Origin: JBBQVZ01 sp963695975
GTDB taxonomy: Bacteria; Actinomycetota; UBA4738; HRBIN12
DNA: 64,000 nt
Assembly: GCA_963695975.1 (NCBI GenBank)
Contig: CAVOIB010000004.1
Span: 1 to 64,000 of the forward strand
Direction of reading: 5' to 3'
Positions 23,862 to 32,086 of the stretch are shown piece by piece. Each line of letters begins with the position of its first letter. Position 1 is the first letter of the stretch. Made by a program: the position numbers and the translations under genes. Under the pieces are notes generated by a model. That model saw only the letters and a list, made by a program, of their open reading frames with translations. It was not told the origin of the DNA and made no database searches.

Positions 23862-24341
23862 TCAGCCGAGCGTCATCCGGCGCAGGCCGGAGTCCGGGTC
23901 CCACGCGAGCGCGTAGTGCTCGTCGCCGAAGATCGTGAAGCCCGCCGACGCCACGTCGAGGGAGAACAGGTGGAACCGGGGCTCGTCCGGCTCCCAGTCG
24001 ATCCGAGCTTTGATCGCGGCGCGGTACGCCCGACGCAGCTCTGGCTCGTGCACGTCGATCATCCGGCCGTACAGCTTCAGGTCGCCGTCGGTTCCCATCC
24101 GGTCGCACGTCACGCTGTGGACCACGCACCGCGGATCGCGCAGCAGGTCGGATGCCTTCTTCGACCGCCACATCATCCCGAAGAACATGTGGCCTTCCGC
24201 GAGGTCTGTCTCGCACGGGCTGATCCTCGGGGAGCCGTCGGCGCGGATCGTGCCGAGCATCGTCAGCTCGTCCTTGCGGAACCGCGCCTCGGCGAGCGAC
24301 GAGATCTCTGGGCAGGCGGCCGCGAACGCCTCCCAGCGCAT
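23862..24341 (-). CDS. Pyridoxamine 5'-phosphate oxidase-like protein
   Basis: A 159-residue split-barrel flavin/F420-binding-type protein. The start RFRKDELTMLGTIRADGSPRISPCE is the characteristic first two strands, and MFFGMMWRSKKASDLLRDPRC follows. In actinobacteria many such proteins bind F420 or haem rather than make PLP; the cofactor cannot be told here. Its ATG touches the TGA of the upstream small membrane gene (TGATG), so the pair is coupled. It is convergent with pcrA. Confidence 0.8.
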   Translation of the reverse strand: MRWEAFAAACPEISSLAEARFRKDELTMLGTIRADGSPRISPCETDLAEGHMFFGMMWRSKKASDLLRDPRCVVHSVTCDRMGTDGDLKLYGRMIDVHEPELRRAYRAAIKARIDWEPDEPRFHLFSLDVASAGFTIFGDEHYALAWDPDSGLRRMTLG

Positions 24342-24502
24342 CAGCGGAAGAGCGCGAAGTACGCGGCGATGACGATCACCAGGCCGGCCACGATCGGCGC
24401 GATCACCCATGCGAGGCTCAGCCGGCCGCGGTAAGGTCCGAGCGTGCCGACCTTCGTGGTGGGCTTGAGGCCCGGCGGGCGGATCTGGAACCGTTTGGGC
24501 AT
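24341..24502 (-). CDS. Small single-pass membrane protein (53 residues)
   Basis: Starts MPKRFQIRPPGLKPTTKVG and has one C-terminal helix (SLAWVIAPIVAGLVIVIAAYFALF). The stop overlaps the next gene's ATG by one base (TGATG), good evidence that it is translated. TATACT lies 10 bases upstream of the ATG, back-to-back with the GH9 gene's promoter region. Function unknown; the tail helix and basic N terminus suggest a topology with the N terminus inside. Confidence 0.6.
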   Translation of the reverse strand: MPKRFQIRPPGLKPTTKVGTLGPYRGRLSLAWVIAPIVAGLVIVIAAYFALFR

Positions 24503-24532
24503 CGGAACCGGAAGTATAGGAGGCGCAGGGAC

Positions 24533-26428
24533 GTGCTCTCGAACATCCGGCGAGCCGCGATCGCGTCGGTCGTTCTCGGGGCCTCGTCCGTCGTGCCGAT
24601 GACCTCCGTGTCCGCGGTCGCGCAAGCGCACGTGCGGCTGAATCAGGTCGGGTACGTCACAGATCGCGCCAAGCAGGCCTTCTTGCTTTCGACGACCGAC
24701 CACGAAGGACAGCCGTTCGAGCTGATCGGGGACGGGAACGCGGTGGTGCTGACGGGGGTGATCGGGGCCGAGCGCGGGCCGTGGAACGATCGCTACCAAC
24801 ATGTGAACGAGATCGACTTCGATACGTTCGCTTCTCCTGGCGTCTACCGGCTGAAGGCTGCAGGCGCCATCTCGCCGGCGTTCCGCGTGGGGAGCGGCTC
24901 CGAGCTGTACTCGCCGCTCGTCGCCAACGCACTCTTCTATTTCCTGGCACAGCGCGACGGCAGCGACATCGACCCGTCGGTGCTCGATCGCGAACCGAGC
25001 CACCTGAACGACGCCACCGCGAAGGTCTACGAGACTCCTGAGTACCACAACGGCTTCCTGGTCCACGATCTCGTTCCCACCGGCAACCGGACCGATGTCG
25101 AAGGCGGCTGGTTCGACGCGGGGGACTACATCAAGTTCGCGCACACGACCGCATTCGTGCTGACCGTGATGCAGCAGGCGCTCCGCGACGACCCGTCCCT
25201 GTTCGCGAACGGCGGCCCGGACTTCACGTCGGAAGCGAGGTTCGGGCTGGACTGGTTGCTGAAGCAGTGGGACGGCAAGCGGAAGCTCCTCTACTACCAG
25301 GTAGGGATGGGGAACACGGGCCTCGGCTACCTATCGGATCACGACGTCTGGCGCCTTCCCGAGGTGGACGATGGCCTGAAGGGGCGGGCGAACCGATACC
25401 TGGCGCGCCGCCCGGTCTTCCGCGCGGGGCCGCCCGGTACCTTGGTGCCGCCTTCGATCGCAGGACGTATGTCGGCGGCGTTCGGCCTGTGCTTCCAGGT
25501 GTTCCAGACCACGGACCGCCGCCTCGCGAACCGATGCCTGCGGGCGGGCGAAGGCTTGTTCGACCTGGCCAAGACGGAGCACGCGACGAACCACACCACC
25601 GCCCCGAGCGGCTACTACCCCGAAGGTCCCATGTGGCGCGACGACCTGGAACTCGGCGCGGTCGAGCTCCACCTGGCGCTGCGGGACGCGACGTCGCTCC
25701 CGAGCGGTTTGGCTCATCCGGACCCCGGCTTCTACCTGGAGTCGTCCGCGCGTTGGGCGAAGGCGTACCTGTCCCAGCCCGACGACCGGCACGATTCGTT
25801 CAACCTCTACGACGTGAGCGGACTCGCGCATCCCGAGCTGTACCGGGCCATCGTCGCGGCGGGGAACCCGTCGCTCGCCGTCACCGCCGATGAGGTGCTC
25901 GCGGGGCTCCGGGCGCAGCTCGACGCTGCGGCGGGCATCGCGACGGCCGATCCCTTCGGCTACGGGTGGCTCCGCGGCGATCCGTCCCCGCACACGTTCG
26001 GTCTCGTCGCGGAGGCCACCTGGTACGACCGGATCACCAATACCGACCGATACGCGGAGCTCGTCGACTCCGAGCTGAACTGGTCGCTCGGCGCGAACGC
26101 GTGGGGGACGTCGTTCGTGATCGGCGCCGGCACGCGCTTCCCGGAATGCCCGCAGCACCAGGTGGCGAACCTGATCGGGTCGCTCGATGGAACCGGCGAC
26201 ATCTTGCTCGGTGGCGCCGTCGACGGCCCTTCGGACTACATCCCGACGGGGTTCTTCGGCCCGAACCAGGCGCCGCCTTGTCCGCCAGATGGGAAGAACC
26301 CGTTCAGGCCGTTCGATCAGAACGGGTGGCGATACGTCGATCGCGTCGCGTCGTGGGCCACGGTCGAGCCGGCGAACGACTATTCGTCGCTCGCGTTCCT
26401 CGCGTTCGTGCAGATGGCCGCCGCGTAG
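24533..26428 (+). CDS. Secreted glycoside hydrolase family 9 protein (endoglucanase type)
   Basis: A 631-residue beta-1,4-glucan-acting enzyme. A signal peptide covers about residues 1-30 (LSNIRRAAIASVVLGASSVV). The N-terminal Ig-like CelD domain (HVRLNQVGYVTDRAKQAFLL) is followed by the (alpha/alpha)6 catalytic domain. The catalytic Asp motif is GGWFDAGDYIKF near residue 200, and the acid Glu is probably in TVEPANDYSSLAF near the C terminus. No carbohydrate-binding module or dockerin is present. GTG start with AGGAGG upstream. Substrate (cellulose, xyloglucan or a bacterial glucan) is not decided by sequence. Confidence 0.9.
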   Translation: MLSNIRRAAIASVVLGASSVVPMTSVSAVAQAHVRLNQVGYVTDRAKQAFLLSTTDHEGQPFELIGDGNAVVLTGVIGAERGPWNDRYQHVNEIDFDTFASPGVYRLKAAGAISPAFRVGSGSELYSPLVANALFYFLAQRDGSDIDPSVLDREPSHLNDATAKVYETPEYHNGFLVHDLVPTGNRTDVEGGWFDAGDYIKFAHTTAFVLTVMQQALRDDPSLFANGGPDFTSEARFGLDWLLKQWDGKRKLLYYQVGMGNTGLGYLSDHDVWRLPEVDDGLKGRANRYLARRPVFRAGPPGTLVPPSIAGRMSAAFGLCFQVFQTTDRRLANRCLRAGEGLFDLAKTEHATNHTTAPSGYYPEGPMWRDDLELGAVELHLALRDATSLPSGLAHPDPGFYLESSARWAKAYLSQPDDRHDSFNLYDVSGLAHPELYRAIVAAGNPSLAVTADEVLAGLRAQLDAAAGIATADPFGYGWLRGDPSPHTFGLVAEATWYDRITNTDRYAELVDSELNWSLGANAWGTSFVIGAGTRFPECPQHQVANLIGSLDGTGDILLGGAVDGPSDYIPTGFFGPNQAPPCPPDGKNPFRPFDQNGWRYVDRVASWATVEPANDYSSLAFLAFVQMAAA

Positions 26429-26449
26429 CTCGTCGGCTCGACCATCGGC

Positions 26450-27916
26450 TCATCCGTTGCTCCAGGGAGCGGGGTGCTTGTCGAGGACGGCTCCGTCCGG
26501 TAGCAGGTCGAGGATCAGCGGCGGGATCGGCTCCTGAGAGAAGTTGAACTCTCGGGCGAGATCCCCGAGTCGAGTGGCGTCCTCCCGGATCGTTGGCCTC
26601 GAGTCCGGCCATCCGTCGGTCTTCGGATCCAGCCGCTGGCCGCCCAGGAACCGGTCTTCGATCAACTTGAGGTAGGCATCGAAGGACAACACCTGGTGAT
26701 CGATCAGCCCCGGCTTCACCCAGGGGCCGATGACCAGCCCGGGCACCCGGATGCCGTAACCGTTCGGATCGATGTGGATCGGCGGCACATGGTCGTAGAA
26801 GCCCCCCCAGTCGTCCCACGTGATGAAGATGGCCGTGTGGAGCCACTGCTCCTCAGGGCCGCTCATCACGGCGTTCACGACCCTCGTCACCCACGCCTGT
26901 CCGTTCGAGATCGAATCGGGAGGATGTTCGCTGTCGCCGTACGAAGGCATGACCCACGAGACGGACGGGAGCGTGCCGGTGGCGGCGGCCTCGAAGAACC
27001 GACCGTGTTGCTTGATGTTGCCGAACGAGTCCGTTGCCTTGACCGTGCGGAAGCCGGGGAGCGGGTTCTGGATCGGGTTCGTGTTCGGCGGTTGGCGTGG
27101 CAGGCACGGTGGGAGGACGCATGTCCCGCGGCCCACGTAGTACCCCCAGCTCACGCCCGCGCGGGTGAGGAGCCAGGTGATATCGGCCCACGCGTAGGGT
27201 CGAGGCGTGCCGTCCGCAGGGGTCCAGATGTGCCGATCCTTGGCGACGTTGTGACCCGGCAACTTGAGATCCGACCGGCAGCTCATCGGATCCAGGGGGC
27301 GGGGACATGTCGCCGACCAGGCCGACACGAGGTAGAGGTGCGACGGTAGGGTCCACGAGTCCGACGGCGCGAACAGGTGATCCTGCAAGCCGAACGTCCG
27401 CGCGTACGCCCAGTAGTTCGGTATCTCGTGCGAGGTGTGATACCCGAGGATGTCGGGCTGCCCCAAGGGGCCGGGTGCCGCCCGTCGGCATGCCTCCCGC
27501 GGGTGCACCTGACAGGTGGTGGGGACGGTCTCGAGCGCTCGGATCGATCCATCCATCGATCCACCGTGAACGGTGAGACGCGAGGCGGCTTGATTGTGTG
27601 GTCCACCCTGGTCGTACACGTTCGTGTCGTGATACGGCCGTTGACAGGGACCCTTGGGGTCGGGGACGCAAACGGTGATGTGGCCGTCGTTCCGGCGAGG
27701 GAGACCGTCGGCGCCAGGGAAGGTTCCGAAGTAGTGATCGAACGAACGGTTCTCCTGCACGATGAAGATCAGGTGATCCAGGTTGTCGATCCCCGCTGTC
27801 GGATCGATGTCGCGTCTCTCGGGTGGTGAGGCCGAGACCGGAAGGGTGGAGGAGAGGGCGATCCCCAGCATGGCGCAGCCAGCCAGGAGGAACCCTCCGA
27901 TGCGCCGCCCCGACAT
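26450..27916 (-). CDS. Exported phosphoesterase, phospholipase C / acid phosphatase family
   Basis: A 488-residue phosphoesterase-family protein. The N-terminal export signal contains Arg-Arg (SGRRIGGFLLAGCAMLGIAL), possibly Tat. The family hallmark HLIFIVQENRSFDHYFGTFP sits near residues 48-67, with ITWDDWGGFYDHVPP and VPGLVIGPWVKPG downstream. Such enzymes cleave phosphate esters of phospholipids or sugars outside the membrane; substrate unknown. TAGCAT 7 bases before the ATG suggests its own leaderless transcript, although it is downstream of a run of close minus-strand genes. Confidence 0.88.
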   Translation of the reverse strand: MSGRRIGGFLLAGCAMLGIALSSTLPVSASPPERRDIDPTAGIDNLDHLIFIVQENRSFDHYFGTFPGADGLPRRNDGHITVCVPDPKGPCQRPYHDTNVYDQGGPHNQAASRLTVHGGSMDGSIRALETVPTTCQVHPREACRRAAPGPLGQPDILGYHTSHEIPNYWAYARTFGLQDHLFAPSDSWTLPSHLYLVSAWSATCPRPLDPMSCRSDLKLPGHNVAKDRHIWTPADGTPRPYAWADITWLLTRAGVSWGYYVGRGTCVLPPCLPRQPPNTNPIQNPLPGFRTVKATDSFGNIKQHGRFFEAAATGTLPSVSWVMPSYGDSEHPPDSISNGQAWVTRVVNAVMSGPEEQWLHTAIFITWDDWGGFYDHVPPIHIDPNGYGIRVPGLVIGPWVKPGLIDHQVLSFDAYLKLIEDRFLGGQRLDPKTDGWPDSRPTIREDATRLGDLAREFNFSQEPIPPLILDLLPDGAVLDKHPAPWSNG

Positions 27917-27949
27917 CGGAAGGATGCTAGACAGCGGGGACCCCCAGGT

Positions 27950-29416
27950 CTAGGACTCCCCGAGCCTGTCGAGGACGTTTCGTGTGATGCGCTCGACGAC
28001 CGGGTCGCCGTGTTTCAGGCCGAACGACCAGTCGATCACGCCGGCGTTGAACACCGTGCCGCCGCCTGGATGCGTGAATGTCGCCATCACCGCGTGGTTG
28101 TGGGAGACGCGCTCGAGATGCTCGGGCGAGGCGTCCCCGAAGAGCGCCGTCGCGACATTCTCCAGCTCACCGGGCTCGTGCGCATACCGGCTCGGCTGCT
28201 CGTGCTGGGACCAAAGCCTCGCCGGGGCGGTCGCCAAGATCTCGAGGTCGTCAGGGGCTCCGTCCTCATGCGTGGGGACGGGAAGTCCATCGCGCATCGT
28301 GACGGCGCAACCGTCGACCTCGTAGGCGACGATCGCGTCGCGATCGCCGAACGTGTCGCCGTAACGGACGTCGGTTCCCGCGAACGCCCAATGGTCGGAT
28401 CGCGCGACCGTGTAGCCACCGGACGCGCGTGGCACACCCGATCCGTATCGGGAGTAGCCGCCGCGCGTGAACGTGAGCCCGATCGAGGACGTCTCGGGAC
28501 GGCCGACGCGCCGATCGGACCAGACGCCCGAGAGGAACCGCTCATCGGTCGTCCCGAGCACTGGGTCCTCCTGGTCGGCGCGGTACTTGAAACAGGTCAT
28601 CGCGTTCCCGCCGTCCTCGAACCGGATCTGCCAGAAGCAGGTGTTCCCGCTGAAGATCGCAGCGTTTCCCCCGCCCGCGACGAAGGCGTCGAGGGCGTCC
28701 CGCATGCCCCAGGACCAGTACTCGTCGTGACCGATATGAAGGCTCAGCCGCCGGCCTCCGAGCAGGTCCGGGTGGGCGACGAGGTCGTATGACGTGGCGA
28801 GGTCTACCCGGTAGCCGTTCGACTCGGCCCAATGGAGGAACGGGCGCTCCCAGTTCCACCAACCGGCTGCTCCGCTCCAGTCGGAGAGACCGATCGGACG
28901 CGCCCAGTTCCGGTAGCCCATGGCCTCGGAATCGGGCGTGGTCTGCATCATCCGACCGATCGGCTCCGGCTTCACCAGGAACCCCTTCGCGAACGGTCGC
29001 TCGAACGAGACGCGCGTGCCCCCCGTGTAGAGCGACGGACCACCCCAATCGTTGTAGGCGTTCCACGTGGTGGTGGCGAGGACCAAGAGGATCGGCGCTC
29101 GATCGTCGGCACGCGGTCGAACGACGACACAGGCATCCGCGCGCTCGTCGCCAGCGGTCACCGTCACTGCGTAGTAGCCGGAACGCCAACCGTCGGTCGG
29201 GATCTCAAGCGTGACCGGCCAGTCGCATCCGTTCGCGCTGGCGTCAGCGGGCGTGTGCTGGACCTCCGACGGTCGATCGTCGACCGTCCATACGACATCA
29301 GGGACCGCTCCGTCTCGAGCGACCTCGACGTCGAACGTCGGCGCGTCGCTCGAGACGTGAAGTCGCGACGGTTCGCCGGGCGTAACCGACAGCGGCGAGC
29401 AGTACGCCTCGAGCAC
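27950..29416 (-). CDS. N,N-dimethylformamidase beta-subunit-like protein
   Basis: A 488-residue protein matching the large-subunit C-terminal domain of dimethylformamidase. It shows an N-terminal beta-sandwich (about 1-100), then LVLATTTWNAYNDWGGPSLY, WARPIGLSDWSGAAGWWNWE, SLHIGHDEYWSWGMRDALDA and NAAIFSGNTCFWQIRFED, all typical. Related proteins are amidohydrolases with a mononuclear Fe site; most homologues are uncharacterised. No small subunit is found beside it. GTG start with TAGGCT 7 bases upstream. It lies at the end of the tandem cyclase cluster. Confidence 0.75.
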   Translation of the reverse strand: MLEAYCSPLSVTPGEPSRLHVSSDAPTFDVEVARDGAVPDVVWTVDDRPSEVQHTPADASANGCDWPVTLEIPTDGWRSGYYAVTVTAGDERADACVVVRPRADDRAPILLVLATTTWNAYNDWGGPSLYTGGTRVSFERPFAKGFLVKPEPIGRMMQTTPDSEAMGYRNWARPIGLSDWSGAAGWWNWERPFLHWAESNGYRVDLATSYDLVAHPDLLGGRRLSLHIGHDEYWSWGMRDALDAFVAGGGNAAIFSGNTCFWQIRFEDGGNAMTCFKYRADQEDPVLGTTDERFLSGVWSDRRVGRPETSSIGLTFTRGGYSRYGSGVPRASGGYTVARSDHWAFAGTDVRYGDTFGDRDAIVAYEVDGCAVTMRDGLPVPTHEDGAPDDLEILATAPARLWSQHEQPSRYAHEPGELENVATALFGDASPEHLERVSHNHAVMATFTHPGGGTVFNAGVIDWSFGLKHGDPVVERITRNVLDRLGES

Positions 29417-29426
29417 GGGTGGGAGC

Positions 29427-30737
29427 CTAGCCTGTGTGGACCACCCGGTAGAGGTGCCACTGGTCGGGGACGCCCTTCAGCTCGTGCTCGCCGGCGTCTT
29501 CGAACACCAAGCCGGATCCCGGCGTCAGGTCCTTCACCGTCGAGGAGACCAGGATCTCCGAGGAGCCCGCGAGAGAGGAGACGCGTGCCGCGACGTTCAC
29601 GGTCACTCCGGTGACGTCGTCACCGACGGTCTCGATCTCACCGACGTGCACGCCGGCGCGGATCCCGAGACCGAGTTCCGCGAGAGCTTCTGCGATCACT
29701 CCCGCGCAGCGAACGGCCTGCGCCGGGCCCTCGAACGTGGCGAGGACGCCGTCTCCGGTGCTCTTTACCAGACGGCCCCCGTTCCGCTCGATGGCGCGCC
29801 GGGAGCGGTCGTCGTGGGCGACGATGAGCTCACGCCAGGCACGATCCCCGATCCGGGCGAGGTGGTCGGTCGAGCCGACGATATCGGTGAAGAGCACCGC
29901 TCGCAGCAGGGTCTCGGCGGGTCGCTGAGCGTGTTCGGCGCCGACGAATCCGCGGATCGCGTCGGCGAGGTCGTCTTGATCACCCGCGAAGGTCGCGCGG
30001 TCTCGCCCCGGGAGAAGTACGAACGTCGATCCTTCGATCATCTCCGCGACCGTGCGGTCCTTCTCGTGGTCGGGCCACTCCCGCGCCAACACGAGGGTGG
30101 GCACGTGGATGGCGGGGAGGACCGGCCGGATGTCGGTCTCGATCGCGCTCTGCATGAGGTCGGCTGCAACGTCCGGGGGCACGAAATGGCGTTGAACCTT
30201 CGCATACCAGCGGAGGAACTCGCGGTCGCCGATCATGGAGGGCGCGACCCGTGCCATGGCGGCGCCGGCTGATGCCTCCGTTCCCCACGTGCGCGTTAGC
30301 AGATCGAGGTCGCTGGGTTGGAACGCGTCCCCGGACCAAACGTAGAAGTCCCAAAGGACGAGCGCGCGGGTTCGCTCCGGATATGTCGCTGCGAACAACG
30401 ACGCCGCATGGGCGCCCGGTCCGGCTCCGAAGATCACCGTCGAACGCGAACCCACGGCATCGAGGACAGCTAACGCGTCCTGCACCTGGGTTTCGAGGTC
30501 GGGTAGCTCGGTCGCTCTGCCGGAGAGGCCGGTCGCCCGCATGTCGTGCCGTATCACGCGCGCGAAAGATGCGAGCTTGTTCGTGATCGACCGCATCGCC
30601 TGTTGCTCCCAGATCACCTCGAGGCTGCCCATGAACGCATGGAGCCAGATGAGGTCGATCGGTCCGTCGCCGACCGTGTGATACGCGATCGAGGTGCCGT
30701 CGGTCGTCGTCGCGTATCGGGTCTCGGGCGTATCCAC
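29427..30737 (-). CDS. Alpha/beta-hydrolase-fold / class III nucleotidyl cyclase fusion 1
   Basis: A 436-residue two-domain protein. Residues about 1-255 are an alpha/beta-hydrolase fold, and the C-terminal 165 are a class III adenylate/guanylate cyclase. The nucleophile elbow reads G-A-G-P-G (104-108), so Ser is replaced by Gly and the hydrolase is probably inactive, perhaps a ligand sensor. The cyclase keeps both metal Asp residues (LFTDIVGST, STGDGVLATF), the base-specifying Lys (VKSTGDG) and the Asn/Arg pair in VNVAARV, so it should be active. Architecture resembles mycobacterial Rv1900c. It is the last of three tandem paralogues, separated by 1-2 bases. Confidence 0.85.
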   Translation of the reverse strand: MDTPETRYATTTDGTSIAYHTVGDGPIDLIWLHAFMGSLEVIWEQQAMRSITNKLASFARVIRHDMRATGLSGRATELPDLETQVQDALAVLDAVGSRSTVIFGAGPGAHAASLFAATYPERTRALVLWDFYVWSGDAFQPSDLDLLTRTWGTEASAGAAMARVAPSMIGDREFLRWYAKVQRHFVPPDVAADLMQSAIETDIRPVLPAIHVPTLVLAREWPDHEKDRTVAEMIEGSTFVLLPGRDRATFAGDQDDLADAIRGFVGAEHAQRPAETLLRAVLFTDIVGSTDHLARIGDRAWRELIVAHDDRSRRAIERNGGRLVKSTGDGVLATFEGPAQAVRCAGVIAEALAELGLGIRAGVHVGEIETVGDDVTGVTVNVAARVSSLAGSSEILVSSTVKDLTPGSGLVFEDAGEHELKGVPDQWHLYRVVHTG

Positions 30738-30738
30738 G

Positions 30739-32085
30739 TCAGCCGGTCACCCGGTAGAGGTGCCATCGGTGGGGGACGCCCTTGAGCTCGTGCTCGCCGG
30801 CGTCTTCGAACGCAAGTCCTGAGCCCGCCACGAGATCCTTCACCGTTGAGGAGACGAGAACTTCGCTCGGGCCGGCCAGCGCCGCCACCCGTGCGCCGAT
30901 ATGCACGGCGATCCCGCGTACGGCGTCTCCGTCGACCTCCACCTCGCCCGTGTGGACACCGGCCCGGATCTGCACCCCGAGCCCCTGGACCGCGTCCGCG
31001 ATCGCCCTCGCGCAGCGGACGGCGCGCGCCGGTCCGTCGAACGTTGCGAGGAAGCCGTCTCCGGCGGTGTCGATCTCGCGTCCGCGGTACCGATCGAGTT
31101 CCGCCCGAGCCTTAGCGTGATGCACGGAGAGCAGGTCTCGCCACGCGCGATCCCCGAGCTCGGCTGCACGCTCGGTCGAGCCGACCAGGTCGGTGAACAA
31201 CACGGTGGTCAGGATCCGGTTCGTCTCCTCGCGTGGCCGCAGGCCGGCGACGAAGCCGCTCACCGCGGCCATCGCCTCCTCGTGCGTCGCGTCATCCGCC
31301 CACGCGAACTCGCCACGCATCGTGGCCAGCTCACGTAGCTCCGCATGCGGGATGTGGCGCGCGAAGTACTCGGCAGGTTCGCGCTCCTCGGGGGAGTGGA
31401 GGACGAGGGTCGCGACGCGCACGGATGGGAGCACGTTGCCCACATCGGCCTCTCGCATCATCCGATGGAAGACCATCGCCGCGCCCGGACTAAGGCTGCG
31501 TCGCATGTGCGTCACGAACCAGTCACGGAACGCGTCGTCCTCGGCGAGGGGCGTCGGGAACTGCGCTCGGAGCTGCCGGTCGAAGAACTCCCGGGTCCCC
31601 CAGCCGTCGTGCACGTCGCGGAGCTTCTCCCGCCACTCAACTTCTGAAGGAGCCCACGGGTAGTCGGGGGTCGGCGTGCCTTTCGTCGTAGGGTTCAGCA
31701 CGACGAGCCCCGACGTACGTTCCGGATAGCTGGCCGCGAACAGCGTGGTGACCTGGCTCCCGTCGCGCCCGCTCCATAGCACGGCCTCGTGGGAGTCCAC
31801 CGCGTCCATGACGGCGCGAACGTCGTCCATGCGGGTCTCGAGGGTTGGAGCCATGCCTGGCACGCCGTCGGAGAGCCCCGTACCGCGTTTGTCGAGCATG
31901 AGCACGCGGCCGTTCTCGGCGAGACCGAGCACGTGCCGGACCAGCCGCGGCTGATCCCACGTCGTGAGGAGGTCTCCCGTCAACGCGCGAACGAAGACGA
32001 TGTCGACGGGTCCCTCACCGACGACCTGGTACGCGATGCTGACGTCTCCGCTGCGCGCGTAATGGACCTCGGGGATGTCGGTCAC
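30739..32085 (-). CDS. Alpha/beta-hydrolase-fold / cyclase fusion 2
   Basis: Second tandem paralogue, about 448 residues, GTG start at 32085 just after the preceding gene's stop. The hydrolase domain begins VHYARSGDVSIAYQVVGEGP; its elbow reads S-G-R-D-G with Arg where Ser belongs, so no esterase activity is expected. The cyclase keeps both metal Asp residues (LFTDLVGST, TAGDGFLATF), but the base-specifying Lys is Asp (EIDTAGDG) and the transition-state Asn is His (AVHIGARV); Arg is kept. Substrate choice or activity is therefore doubtful. Confidence 0.82.
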   Translation of the reverse strand: MTDIPEVHYARSGDVSIAYQVVGEGPVDIVFVRALTGDLLTTWDQPRLVRHVLGLAENGRVLMLDKRGTGLSDGVPGMAPTLETRMDDVRAVMDAVDSHEAVLWSGRDGSQVTTLFAASYPERTSGLVVLNPTTKGTPTPDYPWAPSEVEWREKLRDVHDGWGTREFFDRQLRAQFPTPLAEDDAFRDWFVTHMRRSLSPGAAMVFHRMMREADVGNVLPSVRVATLVLHSPEEREPAEYFARHIPHAELRELATMRGEFAWADDATHEEAMAAVSGFVAGLRPREETNRILTTVLFTDLVGSTERAAELGDRAWRDLLSVHHAKARAELDRYRGREIDTAGDGFLATFDGPARAVRCARAIADAVQGLGVQIRAGVHTGEVEVDGDAVRGIAVHIGARVAALAGPSEVLVSSTVKDLVAGSGLAFEDAGEHELKGVPHRWHLYRVTG

Positions 32086-32086
32086 G

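Noticed and set aside
26450..27916. Lipobox LAGC in the phospholipase-C-type signal peptide
   Set aside because: The Cys lies in the middle of the hydrophobic stretch, which continues for another dozen residues, so ordinary signal peptidase cleavage after VSA fits better.
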